DNA from: Pseudomonadota bacterium
GTDB taxonomy: Bacteria; BMS3Abin14
NCBI GenBank assembly: GCA_030636965.1
Contig: DAOVVW010000039.1
Location: forward strand, 1 to 7,298
Direction of reading: 5' to 3'
Length of the DNA: 7,298 bases
The notes beneath the pieces were generated by a model, which was given only the letters and a program-made list of their open reading frames with translations, did not search any database and was not told where the DNA came from. The stretch's first letter is position 1, and the number at the start of each line of letters is the position of its first letter. Shown here piece after piece: positions 1 to 6,393 of this stretch. Position numbers and translations under genes: made by a program.

Positions 1-1
1 G

Positions 2-139
2 CAACCGCTTCCTTTGGGTGATGGACACGCTGTGAATTGTGCAACTCATTTGGCTGCTGAAGAACCAGTGTTAGTGATGTTTGGTGACACTTTATATGAT
101 GCTAAGAAATCACCAGCCCAACAAGTGATTGATGTTTAC
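2..139 (+). other. Foreign GalU-like fragment (UTP-glucose-1-phosphate uridylyltransferase piece) fused in frame to dnaE
   Basis: Reading from base 2, this stretch encodes QPLPLGDGHAV, then EEPVLVMFGDTLYD, then SPAQQVIDVYEKYG. That order matches the GalU/RfbA nucleotidyltransferase family: the Q-x-x-PLG-GHA segment, the EP-hydrophobic-FGD segment that carries a nucleotide/metal-contacting Asp, and the following 'QLIEVYEKYG'-like helix. GalU makes UDP-glucose from UTP and glucose-1-phosphate in the cytoplasm. Nothing in a DNA polymerase III alpha subunit resembles this. In DnaE the residues just upstream of the EKYGEDHVAQIITFG stretch should be the catalytic PDxDxDF motif, which is absent. Local GC is about 44%, below the dnaE sequence that follows, and codons such as tta and act are commoner. 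There is no stop or start at the junction. The fragment is open at its 5' end, so neither GalU nor DnaE is complete. Assembly chimera is the likeliest origin; a true gene fusion is much less likely. Confidence 0.8.
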
Positions 140-1189
140 GAAAAGTATGGCGAGGACCATGTGGCGCAGATCATCACCTTCGGGACAATGGCTGCGAGGG
201 GTGCGATAAGGGACGTGGGAAGAGCACTGGATATGAGCTACGCCGAAGTGGACAGGATTGCCAAGCTTGTTCCGGATGTTCTCAATATCAAGCTCGCCAA
301 AGCCATAGAGCAGGAGCCACAACTCAAAACTCTTGCTGATAAGGATAAAAGGGTGGCGGACCTGCTGGAGCTGGCCCTGAAGGTAGAGGGACTTCAAAGG
401 CACGCCTCCACTCACGCTGCCGGTGTCGTGATCAGTAGCAGTCATCTCGATGAAAGTGTTCCTCTATACAAGGGTACCAAAGGGGACGAGGTGATCACCC
501 AGTTTGACATGAACGTCCTTGAGCGCCTGGGGCTGGTCAAGTTTGATTTCCTGGGACTGAGGACGCTTACGATGATCGACTATGCTCTCTCCCTTGTAAA
601 CAGGAAAAGGCAGATCGAGAAGAAAGAGAACCTTGTACTTGAAGATCTGGATCTCAATGACCCTGAAACATACGATCTTCTGTCTTCGGGCGAGACCGAC
701 GGTGTATTCCAGCTAGAAAGTTCGGGGATGAGAGATCTGTTGGTGAAGATCAAGCCCACAACCTTCGAGGACCTGATAGCAATTGTTGCTCTTTACCGAC
801 CAGGCCCTCTGGGAAGCGGGATGGTTACTGACTACATTGAAAGGAAACATGGGCGCAAGGAGGTAACCTACGACCTTGATGAACTGGAGACGATCCTGTC
901 CGAAACATACGGTGTTGCCGTGTACCAGGAGCAGGTAATGCAGATCGCCCAGAAGCTTGCAAATTTCAGTCTCGGAGAAGCGGATATTCTTCGCAGGGCA
1001 ATGGGAAAGAAAAAACGCGACGAGATGCAGCAGCAGCGGGAGCGCTTCATTGAAGGGTGCAAGGCGAACGGAACACCCGAAAGAAAGGCAACGGAGCAGT
1101 TCGAGAAGTTAAAGGACTTTGCCGAGTACGGCTTCAACAAGTCCCACAGTGCTGCCTACGCCCTTATCTCCTCAGGACCGCCTATCTGA
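140..1189 (+). CDS. dnaE: DNA polymerase III alpha subunit, part 1 (5'-truncated, ends at a frameshift)
   Basis: This is the middle of the replicative polymerase subunit that extends DNA at the fork. Conserved DnaE blocks appear in order: EKYGEDHVAQIITFGTMAA at the junction, THAAGVVISS (about 410-440), LVKFDFLGLRTLTMI (about 530-575), GVFQLESSGM (about 700-730), YRPGPLGSGMV (about 793-826), YQEQVMQIAQ, LRRAMGKKK and FNKSHSAAYALIS. The Asp codon at 545-547, in FDFLGLRTL, corresponds to the third catalytic aspartate (E. coli D555). The PHP domain and the PDxDxDF motif with the first two catalytic aspartates are missing, because the 5' side is replaced by GalU-like sequence. The frame is true dnaE up to about 1173. 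It then reads 5 wrong codons (after ALIS: S-G-P-P-I) to a stop at 1187-1189. The start given is the estimated junction, not an initiation codon. Family assignment is very secure; whether this copy is functional cannot be judged from here. Confidence 0.93.
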   Translation, partial: EKYGEDHVAQIITFGTMAARGAIRDVGRALDMSYAEVDRIAKLVPDVLNIKLAKAIEQEPQLKTLADKDKRVADLLELALKVEGLQRHASTHAAGVVISSSHLDESVPLYKGTKGDEVITQFDMNVLERLGLVKFDFLGLRTLTMIDYALSLVNRKRQIEKKENLVLEDLDLNDPETYDLLSSGETDGVFQLESSGMRDLLVKIKPTTFEDLIAIVALYRPGPLGSGMVTDYIERKHGRKEVTYDLDELETILSETYGVAVYQEQVMQIAQKLANFSLGEADILRRAMGKKKRDEMQQQRERFIEGCKANGTPERKATEQFEKLKDFAEYGFNKSHSAAYALISSGPPI

Positions 1190-2325
1190 AGGCCCATTAT
1201 CCGTCTGAATTCATGGCTGCCTTACTTACCAGCGAGATGGACAACTCAGACAAGGTAACTGCCCATATCGGTGTATGCAAGGAGATGGGTATAAGTGTGC
1301 TTCCACCGGATATAAATGAATCCGGTATTCGGTTTACCGTGTCCGGAGACGGGATCCGCTTCGGTCTCGGTGCCGTAAAGAACGTTGGGGTTGCCGCTCT
1401 CGAGGAAACTCTACGGGTGAGGACCCAGGACGGTGCCTTCGCCAGCCTGGAGGACTTATGTATGAGGGTTGACCTCAGAAAGGTTAACCGAAGGGTGGTG
1501 GAAAGCCTGATTAAATCGGGAGCATTCGACAAATCTGACGATCACAGGGCACAATACCTCGCTACCCTGGATAAAGCTATGGAAAGAGGACAGAAGGCTG
1601 CAAGAGACAGGGAAAACGGCCAGATAACCATGTTCGATACACAGGCGGATGCTGGCGTCTCCCAAGGACTTCCGGATGTGGAGCCCTGGACCGAACAGCA
1701 GAGGCTGACTTATGAAAAGGAAAGCCTGGGATTCTATATCACGGGTCATCCACTGGAAAAATACGATCATGAAATGGAACGGTACGTTTCATCGGACCTC
1801 TCACGCCTGGCAGAACTGTCGGACGGGGAGTCCGTCAGGGTGGCCGGTATCACTCAGAACATTAAAGAGATCAACACAAAAAAAGGCGACAGAATGGCTT
1901 TCGTTACTCTTGAAGACCTTCATGGCAGTGCGGAGATTATAGTCTTTTCAGATGTTTTCAAGGAAAACTCGTCTATAATCCTGTCATCGGATCCGATCCT
2001 TGTCCAGGGGATCCTGGACACCTCGGGAGACAAGCCCAAGGTCAAGGCGCAGAAGATGTATGACCTGGAGTCCTACAGAAAAAAAGTCACAAAGGTCGTG
2101 CAAATAGACCTGACCACTATCGGGCTTTCCCGAGAGGACCTGGATTCTCTCAAGGATGTACTGAAAAGACACGAGGGAAACTGCAGCGTCAAGCTGAAGC
2201 TGACGATACCCACAAAAGCGGAAGCTTTGATCCGCCTCGGAGAGGACTTCAAGGTATCTTCCTCGGAGGATGTGGTGCTGGAGTTAGAGGAAATCTTCGG
2301 ACACGGAATCGTCACCTTCCAGTGA
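1174..2325 (+). CDS. dnaE: DNA polymerase III alpha subunit, part 2 (C-terminal half, continued after a 1-nt frameshift)
   Basis: From 1174 the +1-shifted frame resumes DnaE exactly: RTAYLKAHYPSEFMAALLT follows directly from the SHSAAYALIS of part 1, with only one Tyr codon damaged. Onward one sees the fingers region (MGISVLPPDINES), a helix-hairpin-helix segment (KVNRRVVESLIKSGAFD, about 1480-1530), and QITMF at 1621-1635. QITMF matches the internal sliding-clamp-binding motif (QADMF in E. coli). Then come ESLGFYITGHPLEKY (about 1720-1762), an OB-fold (VRVAGITQNI to SAEIIVFSDV, about 1837-1956) and a C-terminal tail. The gene ends at TGA 2323-2325. An open frame extends back to an ATG at 1057, but its first ~39 codons are out-of-frame dnaE and should be ignored. 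There is no sign of independent initiation here, so this is the same gene as part 1. The presence of the OB and clamp motifs marks a DnaE1-type replicase. Confidence 0.94.
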   Translation, partial: RTAYLKAHYPSEFMAALLTSEMDNSDKVTAHIGVCKEMGISVLPPDINESGIRFTVSGDGIRFGLGAVKNVGVAALEETLRVRTQDGAFASLEDLCMRVDLRKVNRRVVESLIKSGAFDKSDDHRAQYLATLDKAMERGQKAARDRENGQITMFDTQADAGVSQGLPDVEPWTEQQRLTYEKESLGFYITGHPLEKYDHEMERYVSSDLSRLAELSDGESVRVAGITQNIKEINTKKGDRMAFVTLEDLHGSAEIIVFSDVFKENSSIILSSDPILVQGILDTSGDKPKVKAQKMYDLESYRKKVTKVVQIDLTTIGLSREDLDSLKDVLKRHEGNCSVKLKLTIPTKAEALIRLGEDFKVSSSEDVVLELEEIFGHGIVTFQ

Positions 2326-2329
2326 GGAG
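2324..2329 (+). promoter_or_regulatory. Ribosome binding site of accA
   Basis: GAGGAG lies 5 nt before the ATG at 2335 and overlaps the last two bases of the dnaE stop codon. Ribosomes finishing dnaE would therefore be positioned to restart at accA. The tight spacing supports co-transcription of the two genes and fixes the accA start. Confidence 0.75.
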
Positions 2330-2334
2330 TTGAT

Positions 2335-3306
2335 ATGGTGGAATTTTATCTGGATTTTGAAAAGCCGGTAGTGGAGCTGGAACGGAAGATCTCGGAACTT
2401 CGTCACACTGGAACTGAAGAACCCAGTGTGGATCTTACCGATGATATTGCCAGGCTGGAAAAGAAGCTTGACAAGATGCGAAAGGATGTCTACTCGCGAC
2501 TGGACAGATATCAGACGACCCAGCTTGCAAGGCACCCGATGAGACCCCATACGCTGGATTACATTGAGATGCTGCTAACCGATTTTATCGAGCTGCACGG
2601 GGACAGGAACTTTGCTGATGACAGATCCATCGTCGGGGGCGTTGCCCGTCTATACGGTAAGCCGATCATGGTTATCGGACATCAGAAGGGCAGGAACACG
2701 AAGGAAAAGGTCATGAGAAACTTCGGGATGGCCCATCCGGAAGGTTACAGGAAAGCCCTGAGGCTGATGAAGATGGCCGAGAGGTTCAGGATGCCGATCC
2801 TTACCCTGGTCGATACACCGGGAGCTTTCCCCGGCATCGAGGCAGAGGAGAGGGGTCAGGCCGAAGCCATCGCAAGGAACCTCATAGAGATGGCGGACCT
2901 TACCGTTCCCTTCATAACTGTTGTCACCGGCGAGGGAGGCAGTGGGGGTGCGCTGGGACTGGCAATGGCAAACCGCGTGCTCATGTTTGAAAACAGCATC
3001 TACAGCGTGATCTCTCCGGAGGGGTGTGCAGCCATTCTCTGGAAAAACCAGGACTACGCCAAGGATGCCGCCGAAGCGATGAGAATTACAGCCAAGGACA
3101 GCCTGGAAAACAAGATCGTTGATGAGATCATCCCGGAACCTTTGGGTGGTGCCCACAGGGACTATCAGGCTACGGCTGAGGCTCTCGGAAAGGCTGTAAA
3201 GATTCACCTTGCCCAACTGGAAAAGATGTCACCGGAAGAACTTGTAGAGGACAGATGGAGACGGTTCAGGAATCTTGGTGTTTACACCGAGCCGAAAAAA
3301 GGATGA
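2335..3306 (+). CDS. accA: Acetyl-CoA carboxylase carboxyltransferase alpha subunit
   Basis: AccA pairs with AccD to move the carboxyl group from carboxybiotin (on AccB) to acetyl-CoA, giving malonyl-CoA for fatty-acid synthesis in the cytoplasm. The 323-residue product is close to the usual length (E. coli 319). The N-terminus has the typical [15 protein letters not shown] helix and a coiled [10 protein letters not shown] segment (residues about 38-51). After that come [14 protein letters not shown] (64-77), DFIELHGDR (83-91), [11 protein letters not shown] (115-125), [19 protein letters not shown] (128-146), [16 protein letters not shown] (160-175), the GEGGSGGA oxyanion-hole loop (199-206), [19 protein letters not shown] (219-237) and EPLGGAHRD (268-276). 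All conserved blocks are present with no break. The start at 2335 is supported by the family N-terminus and a good ribosome site. The last 4 nt overlap pheA (ATGA). It sits between a polymerase gene and aromatic genes with no functional link visible; the arrangement looks like a housekeeping operon. Confidence 0.97.
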   Translation: MVEFYLDFEKPVVELERKISELRHTGTEEPSVDLTDDIARLEKKLDKMRKDVYSRLDRYQTTQLARHPMRPHTLDYIEMLLTDFIELHGDRNFADDRSIVGGVARLYGKPIMVIGHQKGRNTKEKVMRNFGMAHPEGYRKALRLMKMAERFRMPILTLVDTPGAFPGIEAEERGQAEAIARNLIEMADLTVPFITVVTGEGGSGGALGLAMANRVLMFENSIYSVISPEGCAAILWKNQDYAKDAAEAMRITAKDSLENKIVDEIIPEPLGGAHRDYQATAEALGKAVKIHLAQLEKMSPEELVEDRWRRFRNLGVYTEPKKG

Positions 3307-4127
3307 GTGAGAACCTGAACATAGCGTACTTGGGACCCGAAGCCACGTTTACGCATCAGGCTGCTGTTAAGGCGTTCGGGGAGAAGTCCGGTTATTCCCC
3401 GTCTGAAACTATCGATGAGATCTTTTCAATGGTTCAGGATGACAGAGCCCACCGTGGCGTTGCTCCTGTGGAGAACTCAAATGAGGGTGTCGTAACCTCA
3501 ACAATGGATCTGTTGGTAGATTCGACCCTGGTCATATCAGGTGAAATTATTCTGCCTATTCGCCTGATGCTCCTTGCCAGGGAGAATGATATCTCTTCAG
3601 TCAGCACAGTTTATTCTCATCCGCAGGCACTGGCCCAGTGTCGTAAATGGCTCAAAAAGCACCTTCCGTACTGTACAAGCATGGACACTAAAAGTACGTC
3701 AGAAGCTGCTTACATATGTACTCAGAGGGATAGAACAGCTGCTATAGCCGGAGAACTGGCCGGGGAACTATACGGGCTTCGGGTACTTGCCAAGGACATA
3801 GGGGACTGGGAGGAGAACCTCACCCGTTTCCTGGTCTTTTCCAAGCATCCGGCGAAACAAACGGGCAACGACAAGACATCCGTAGTTTTCTCGATCAAGG
3901 ATCGCGTGGGGGCACTTTACGAGATGCTCAAGCCTTTTCATGAGAACGGTATAAACCTTACAAAGATAGAGTCTCGACCATCGAAAAAGAAGGCATGGGA
4001 CTACCTGTTTTTCATAGATTTCGAGGGACACTGTGAGGACGAGATCGTAAAAAACACCCTTTCCTCCCTTGCAGACCTGTGCCCCTTTCTGAAAGTGCTG
4101 GGGTCGTATCCGGTAGGGGGTAAGTAA
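3303..4127 (+). CDS. pheA: Prephenate dehydratase, monofunctional, with C-terminal ACT domain
   Basis: This enzyme converts prephenate to phenylpyruvate, the committed step to phenylalanine. The 274-residue product starts directly with the dehydratase fold: [15 protein letters not shown] (residues 7-21), [18 protein letters not shown] (54-71), [10 protein letters not shown] (104-113), [14 protein letters not shown] (146-159) and the catalytic-region NLTRF (172-176, family TRF motif). An ACT domain follows (about 191-270), with GAL (203-205) and ESRP (223-226), the motifs that bind phenylalanine for feedback inhibition. There is no chorismate mutase domain, unlike the fused P-proteins of many proteobacteria. 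I chose ATG 3303, which overlaps the accA stop in ATGA. An in-frame ATG at 3255 would add 16 residues unlike the family from inside accA, and its possible site (AGAGGA) is only 3 nt away. At 3303 the AAGG directly touches the ATG, so initiation probably depends on coupling to accA. A 104-nt spacer follows. Confidence 0.95.
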   Translation: MSENLNIAYLGPEATFTHQAAVKAFGEKSGYSPSETIDEIFSMVQDDRAHRGVAPVENSNEGVVTSTMDLLVDSTLVISGEIILPIRLMLLARENDISSVSTVYSHPQALAQCRKWLKKHLPYCTSMDTKSTSEAAYICTQRDRTAAIAGELAGELYGLRVLAKDIGDWEENLTRFLVFSKHPAKQTGNDKTSVVFSIKDRVGALYEMLKPFHENGINLTKIESRPSKKKAWDYLFFIDFEGHCEDEIVKNTLSSLADLCPFLKVLGSYPVGGK

Positions 4128-4128
4128 A

Positions 4129-4207
4129 AGTTCCATGTTCCAAGTTTCAGGTTCCAGGTAATGCAAATCTGGATTTTCTTGGAACATGGAACCTGGAACC
4201 TGGAACT
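4129..4207. repeat. Inverted repeat of GTTCCAN heptads in the pheA-hisC spacer
   Basis: The left arm is four head-to-tail 7-bp units: GTTCCAT (4130-4136), GTTCCAA (4137-4143), GTTTCAG (4144-4150) and GTTCCAG (4151-4157). The right arm has four complementary units: TTGGAAC (4179-4185), ATGGAAC (4186-4192), and CTGGAAC twice (4193-4199, 4200-4206). Left 4130-4144 is a perfect 15-bp inverted match to 4178-4192, and 4150-4159 a perfect 10-bp match to 4191-4200. The arms paired end to end match at 23 of 28 unit positions. A loop of about 20 nt lies between. No T-run follows the right arm, so it is not a standard intrinsic terminator. It looks like an intergenic palindromic repeat element (REP- or MITE-like); I cannot tell from one copy whether it is dispersed in the genome. 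Confidence 0.88.
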
Positions 4208-4208
4208 C

Positions 4209-4310
4209 GATATGGCATCAGGAGAAAGCTAATGTCGAAAAGTAAACAGAAAGCCCGGAAGCATACATTCAGGCCTGCGCATAAGTCGGTAGAGGACCTG
4301 ATGCCATATC
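4209..4310 (+). promoter_or_regulatory. Perfect 14-bp inverted repeat bracketing the hisC start (possible RBS-sequestering stem)
   Basis: GATATGGCATCAGG at 4209-4222 is the exact reverse complement of CCTGATGCCATATC at 4297-4310. The upstream arm takes in the first three bases (AGG) of the hisC Shine-Dalgarno site. The downstream arm lies in hisC codons 23-27 (Leu-Met-Pro-Tyr, part of the family's normal N-terminal PYQ-GKP segment). In mRNA the stem would enclose a 74-nt loop holding the rest of the ribosome site and the start codon. The pairing is seen directly; a regulatory role is inference, and the long loop lowers the stability advantage. Confidence 0.45.
4220..4225 (+). promoter_or_regulatory. 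Ribosome binding site of the hisC-family gene
   Basis: AGGAGA lies 6 nt before the ATG at 4232, ideal spacing. It is the only strong site in the pheA-hisC spacer and decides the start. Its first three bases fall inside the upstream arm of the 14-bp inverted repeat. Confidence 0.8.
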
Positions 4311-5383
4311 AAACGGGGAAACCAATTGAGGAACTGGCCCGGGAGAAGGGGCTCGACAGGATAGTGAAGCTTGCCTCCAATGAGAATCCACTTGGTTCTT
4401 CTCCAGCGGCAAAGGATGCTGTGGCCCGGATGCTGGACGATCTGGGCAGGTACCCGGACGGTGGTGGGTTTTACCTGAAGGAGGCTATTTCCGAAAGCCT
4501 GGACGTGGCCGAAGAGATGATAGTCCTTGGAAACGGCTCCAATGAAATACTGGAACTCCTCGCCCAGCTGCTACTGGCAGACAATGATGAGACTGTTTAT
4601 GCCTGGCCTGCGTTTATAGTCTATCGACTTGCCACAATGGCCCATGGGGCCGTGGGGATAGAAGTCCCGCTTGACGGCGATCTGAAGCACGACCTTCCCG
4701 CCATGGCTGGTTCCATCACCGAGAGGACGAAATTGGTGTTCATTTCAAACCCCAATAATCCAACTGGAACTTTTGTCAAAACAGGGGAACTGGTGAATTT
4801 TCTGGACGGCCTTCCCCCGAGTGTCCTGCCGGTACTTGATGAGGCATATTTTGAATATGCCAGGGATAATGCTGATTTCCCGGACGGAGTATCTCTCTTA
4901 AAGGAGGGCAGGAATCTGGTTGTCATGAGAACGTTCTCAAAGGCCTACGGTCTGGCCGGGCTCAGGGTAGGCTATGCCCTCATGCCCCAGCAGCTCGTCC
5001 AGCTGGTAAACAGGGTCCGGCAGCCTTTCAACGTCAACAGTGTAGCCCAGGCAGCTGCTGCGGCAGCTGTATCCGACGTGGATTTCCTGGAAAAAACCCT
5101 GGAACTTAATCGTACCGAAATGGAGAGGCTTGAGGCACGGATAAGATCGCTGGGATTCAATACAGTTCCCTCCGCGGCCAATTTCATTTTAATAGACCTT
5201 GCCGGCCTTCCCGGTGGCGAAATATTTGAAGGTCTTCAGGATAAGGGAGTTATTGTCCGGGCAATGGACGCGTACGGTCTGCCCGAATATATCAGAGTAA
5301 CGGTAGGCTTGCCTGAGGAGAACGATTTTTTCCTTAAGGCTCTGGCCGAAATCAAGAAAGAGAAAAGAGGTAATCCTAAATGA
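4232..5383 (+). CDS. hisC: HisC-family aminotransferase (histidinol-phosphate / aromatic aminotransferase)
   Basis: This is a fold-type I PLP aminotransferase of the HisC family, 383 residues. Visible blocks: PYQTGKPIEEL (25-35), KLASNENPLGSSP (46-58), RYPDGGG (73-79), LGNGSNEILELL (99-110), ISNPNNPTGT (171-180) with the PLP-contacting Asn, LDEAYFEY (202-209) with the ring-stacking Asp/Tyr, TFSKAYGLAGLRVGY (234-248) with the PLP lysine at K237, and IRVTVG (354-359) with the substrate-carboxylate Arg. HisC proteins normally convert imidazole-acetol phosphate to histidinol phosphate with glutamate. Members placed in aromatic operons, as in Bacillus, also transaminate phenylpyruvate and 4-hydroxyphenylpyruvate or prephenate. 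The position between pheA and aroF argues for an aromatic role here, possibly shared with histidine synthesis; sequence alone does not settle it. The first ~12 residues are a basic Lys/Arg-rich extension. The 3' end overlaps the next gene by 4 nt (ATGA). Confidence 0.93.
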   Translation: MSKSKQKARKHTFRPAHKSVEDLMPYQTGKPIEELAREKGLDRIVKLASNENPLGSSPAAKDAVARMLDDLGRYPDGGGFYLKEAISESLDVAEEMIVLGNGSNEILELLAQLLLADNDETVYAWPAFIVYRLATMAHGAVGIEVPLDGDLKHDLPAMAGSITERTKLVFISNPNNPTGTFVKTGELVNFLDGLPPSVLPVLDEAYFEYARDNADFPDGVSLLKEGRNLVVMRTFSKAYGLAGLRVGYALMPQQLVQLVNRVRQPFNVNSVAQAAAAAAVSDVDFLEKTLELNRTEMERLEARIRSLGFNTVPSAANFILIDLAGLPGGEIFEGLQDKGVIVRAMDAYGLPEYIRVTVGLPEENDFFLKALAEIKKEKRGNPK

Positions 5384-6393
5384 TAATTGTTCTAAAACCC
5401 GGATCCGATCAGAAAGATATTGATTATATAAGCGAGAAGCTCGAGAAGATGGGTCTGAAGGTGCACCTGTCAAAGGGTGAGGAAAGAACTATAATCGGCG
5501 CCATTGGCGATGAGAGGCTTCTCAGTGAAACGTCCCTTGCCGCATATCCGGCTGTGGAGAAGGTTCTGCCGATCCTCAAGCCCTTCAAGCTGGCCAGCAG
5601 GGAATTCAAACAGGAAAATACGGTTATCAGCATCGGGGATGTCTCCATCGGAGGAAATGAGATTGTCGTAATGGCGGGGCCGTGTAGCGTCGAAGACATG
5701 GATGGTCTCCTTTCAGTAGCAAGGGCAGTCGCCGAGTGCGGGGGGACTTTCCTGAGAGGGGGAGCGTTCAAACCGAGATCGTCGCCATATGCATTTCAGG
5801 GTCTTGGTAAGGAGGGCCTGGAGTATCTTGCCGCGGCCAGGGATGAGACGGGCCTGCTGGTTATCACCGAGCTTATGGACCCTCGAGATTTGGATCTGGT
5901 TTACAAATACACAGATATAATTCAGATCGGCGCCCGCAATATGTCCAATTTCTCCCTTCTCAGGGAAGTGGGGAAGATAGACAAGCCAGTCCTCCTGAAG
6001 AGAGGCCTTTCGGCGACGATCAAGGAACTGCTCATGTCGGCCGAGTATATTCTTGATGAGGGTAACAAGGACGTAATCCTGTGCGAGAGAGGTGTCAGGA
6101 CCTTTGAGACGGATACCAGAAATACGCTGGACCTTTCCGCCATACCCATGGTGAGATCCATGAGCCACCTTCCGATAATCGTGGATCCGAGCCATGCTGT
6201 AGGAAGAGCTGACCTTGTGCCATCTATGTCTCTGGCTGCAGTTGCCGCGGGAACGGACGGTCTGCTGATCGAGGTGCACCATAATCCGGAAGAGGCTGTC
6301 TGTGACGGGGCCCAGTCCCTCAGGATAAATGACTTCAGGGATCTGATGGATAATATAAAGTCCATCGCAGCGGCAGTGGGAAGAGGTCTGTGA
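5380..6393 (+). CDS. aroF: 3-deoxy-7-phosphoheptulonate (DAHP) synthase, Thermotoga type with N-terminal regulatory domain
   Basis: DAHP synthase condenses phosphoenolpyruvate and erythrose-4-phosphate, the first step of the shikimate pathway. The 337-residue protein is nearly collinear with the Thermotoga maritima enzyme. Residues 1 to about 70 (MIIVLKPGS to LKPFKLASREF) form the ferredoxin-like domain that mediates tyrosine/phenylalanine feedback inhibition in that group. The TIM barrel follows: AGPCSVE (99-105), LRGGAFKPRSSPYAFQGLG (125-143), IQIGARNMSNF (181-191), LLKRGL (205-210), LCERGVRTFE (234-243), VDPSHAVGRADL (268-279) and EVHHNPEEAVCDGAQSL (298-314). Metal ligands are present as Cys102, His272, Glu298 and Asp309, at the same numbers as in T. 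maritima. The ATG overlaps the hisC stop, with AAGAGG about 9 nt upstream. Its end overlaps tyrA. The KDO8P-synthase alternative is unlikely given the N-terminal domain and operon. The symbol follows the aroF usage for this type; some annotations use aroG. Confidence 0.95.
   Translation: MIIVLKPGSDQKDIDYISEKLEKMGLKVHLSKGEERTIIGAIGDERLLSETSLAAYPAVEKVLPILKPFKLASREFKQENTVISIGDVSIGGNEIVVMAGPCSVEDMDGLLSVARAVAECGGTFLRGGAFKPRSSPYAFQGLGKEGLEYLAAARDETGLLVITELMDPRDLDLVYKYTDIIQIGARNMSNFSLLREVGKIDKPVLLKRGLSATIKELLMSAEYILDEGNKDVILCERGVRTFETDTRNTLDLSAIPMVRSMSHLPIIVDPSHAVGRADLVPSMSLAAVAAGTDGLLIEVHHNPEEAVCDGAQSLRINDFRDLMDNIKSIAAAVGRGL

Noticed and set aside
1057..1173. An ATG at 1057 that opens a reading frame running into the C-terminal half of dnaE
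   Set aside because: The first ~39 codons are out-of-frame translation of conserved DnaE sequence. The frame becomes meaningful only at 1174 because of the missing base, so this is not a separate gene start.
1160..1190. Programmed frameshift in dnaE
   Set aside because: No slippery heptamer, internal Shine-Dalgarno or stimulatory hairpin is evident, and the family does not use recoding at this point. A 1-nt error or mutation explains it better.
2001..2020. TGTCCAGG-GGAT-CCTGGACA hairpin with an 8-bp stem inside dnaE
   Set aside because: It lies in coding sequence for a conserved OB-fold region, has no T-run, and an 8-bp stem with a short loop is expected about once by chance in a window this long.
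2404..2430. 8-bp inverted repeat CACACTGG / CCAGTGTG early in accA
   Set aside because: Short stem with an 11-nt loop in a variable part of accA, within chance expectation and with no link to the start site.
3255..3302. Earlier start for pheA at 3255
   Set aside because: The extra 16 residues do not resemble prephenate dehydratases, lie wholly inside accA, and the candidate ribosome site is only 3 nt from that ATG. The ATGA overlap at 3303 fits the style of the operon.
4129..4207. Rho-independent terminator after pheA
   Set aside because: The stem is strong but no run of T follows the right arm; the downstream sequence goes straight into the hisC ribosome site, and the next genes are tightly coupled to each other.
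5041..5075. GC-rich CAGCTGC-type repeat in hisC
   Set aside because: It is the Ala-rich AQAAAAAAV segment that HisC proteins commonly carry; the palindrome comes from alanine codons.
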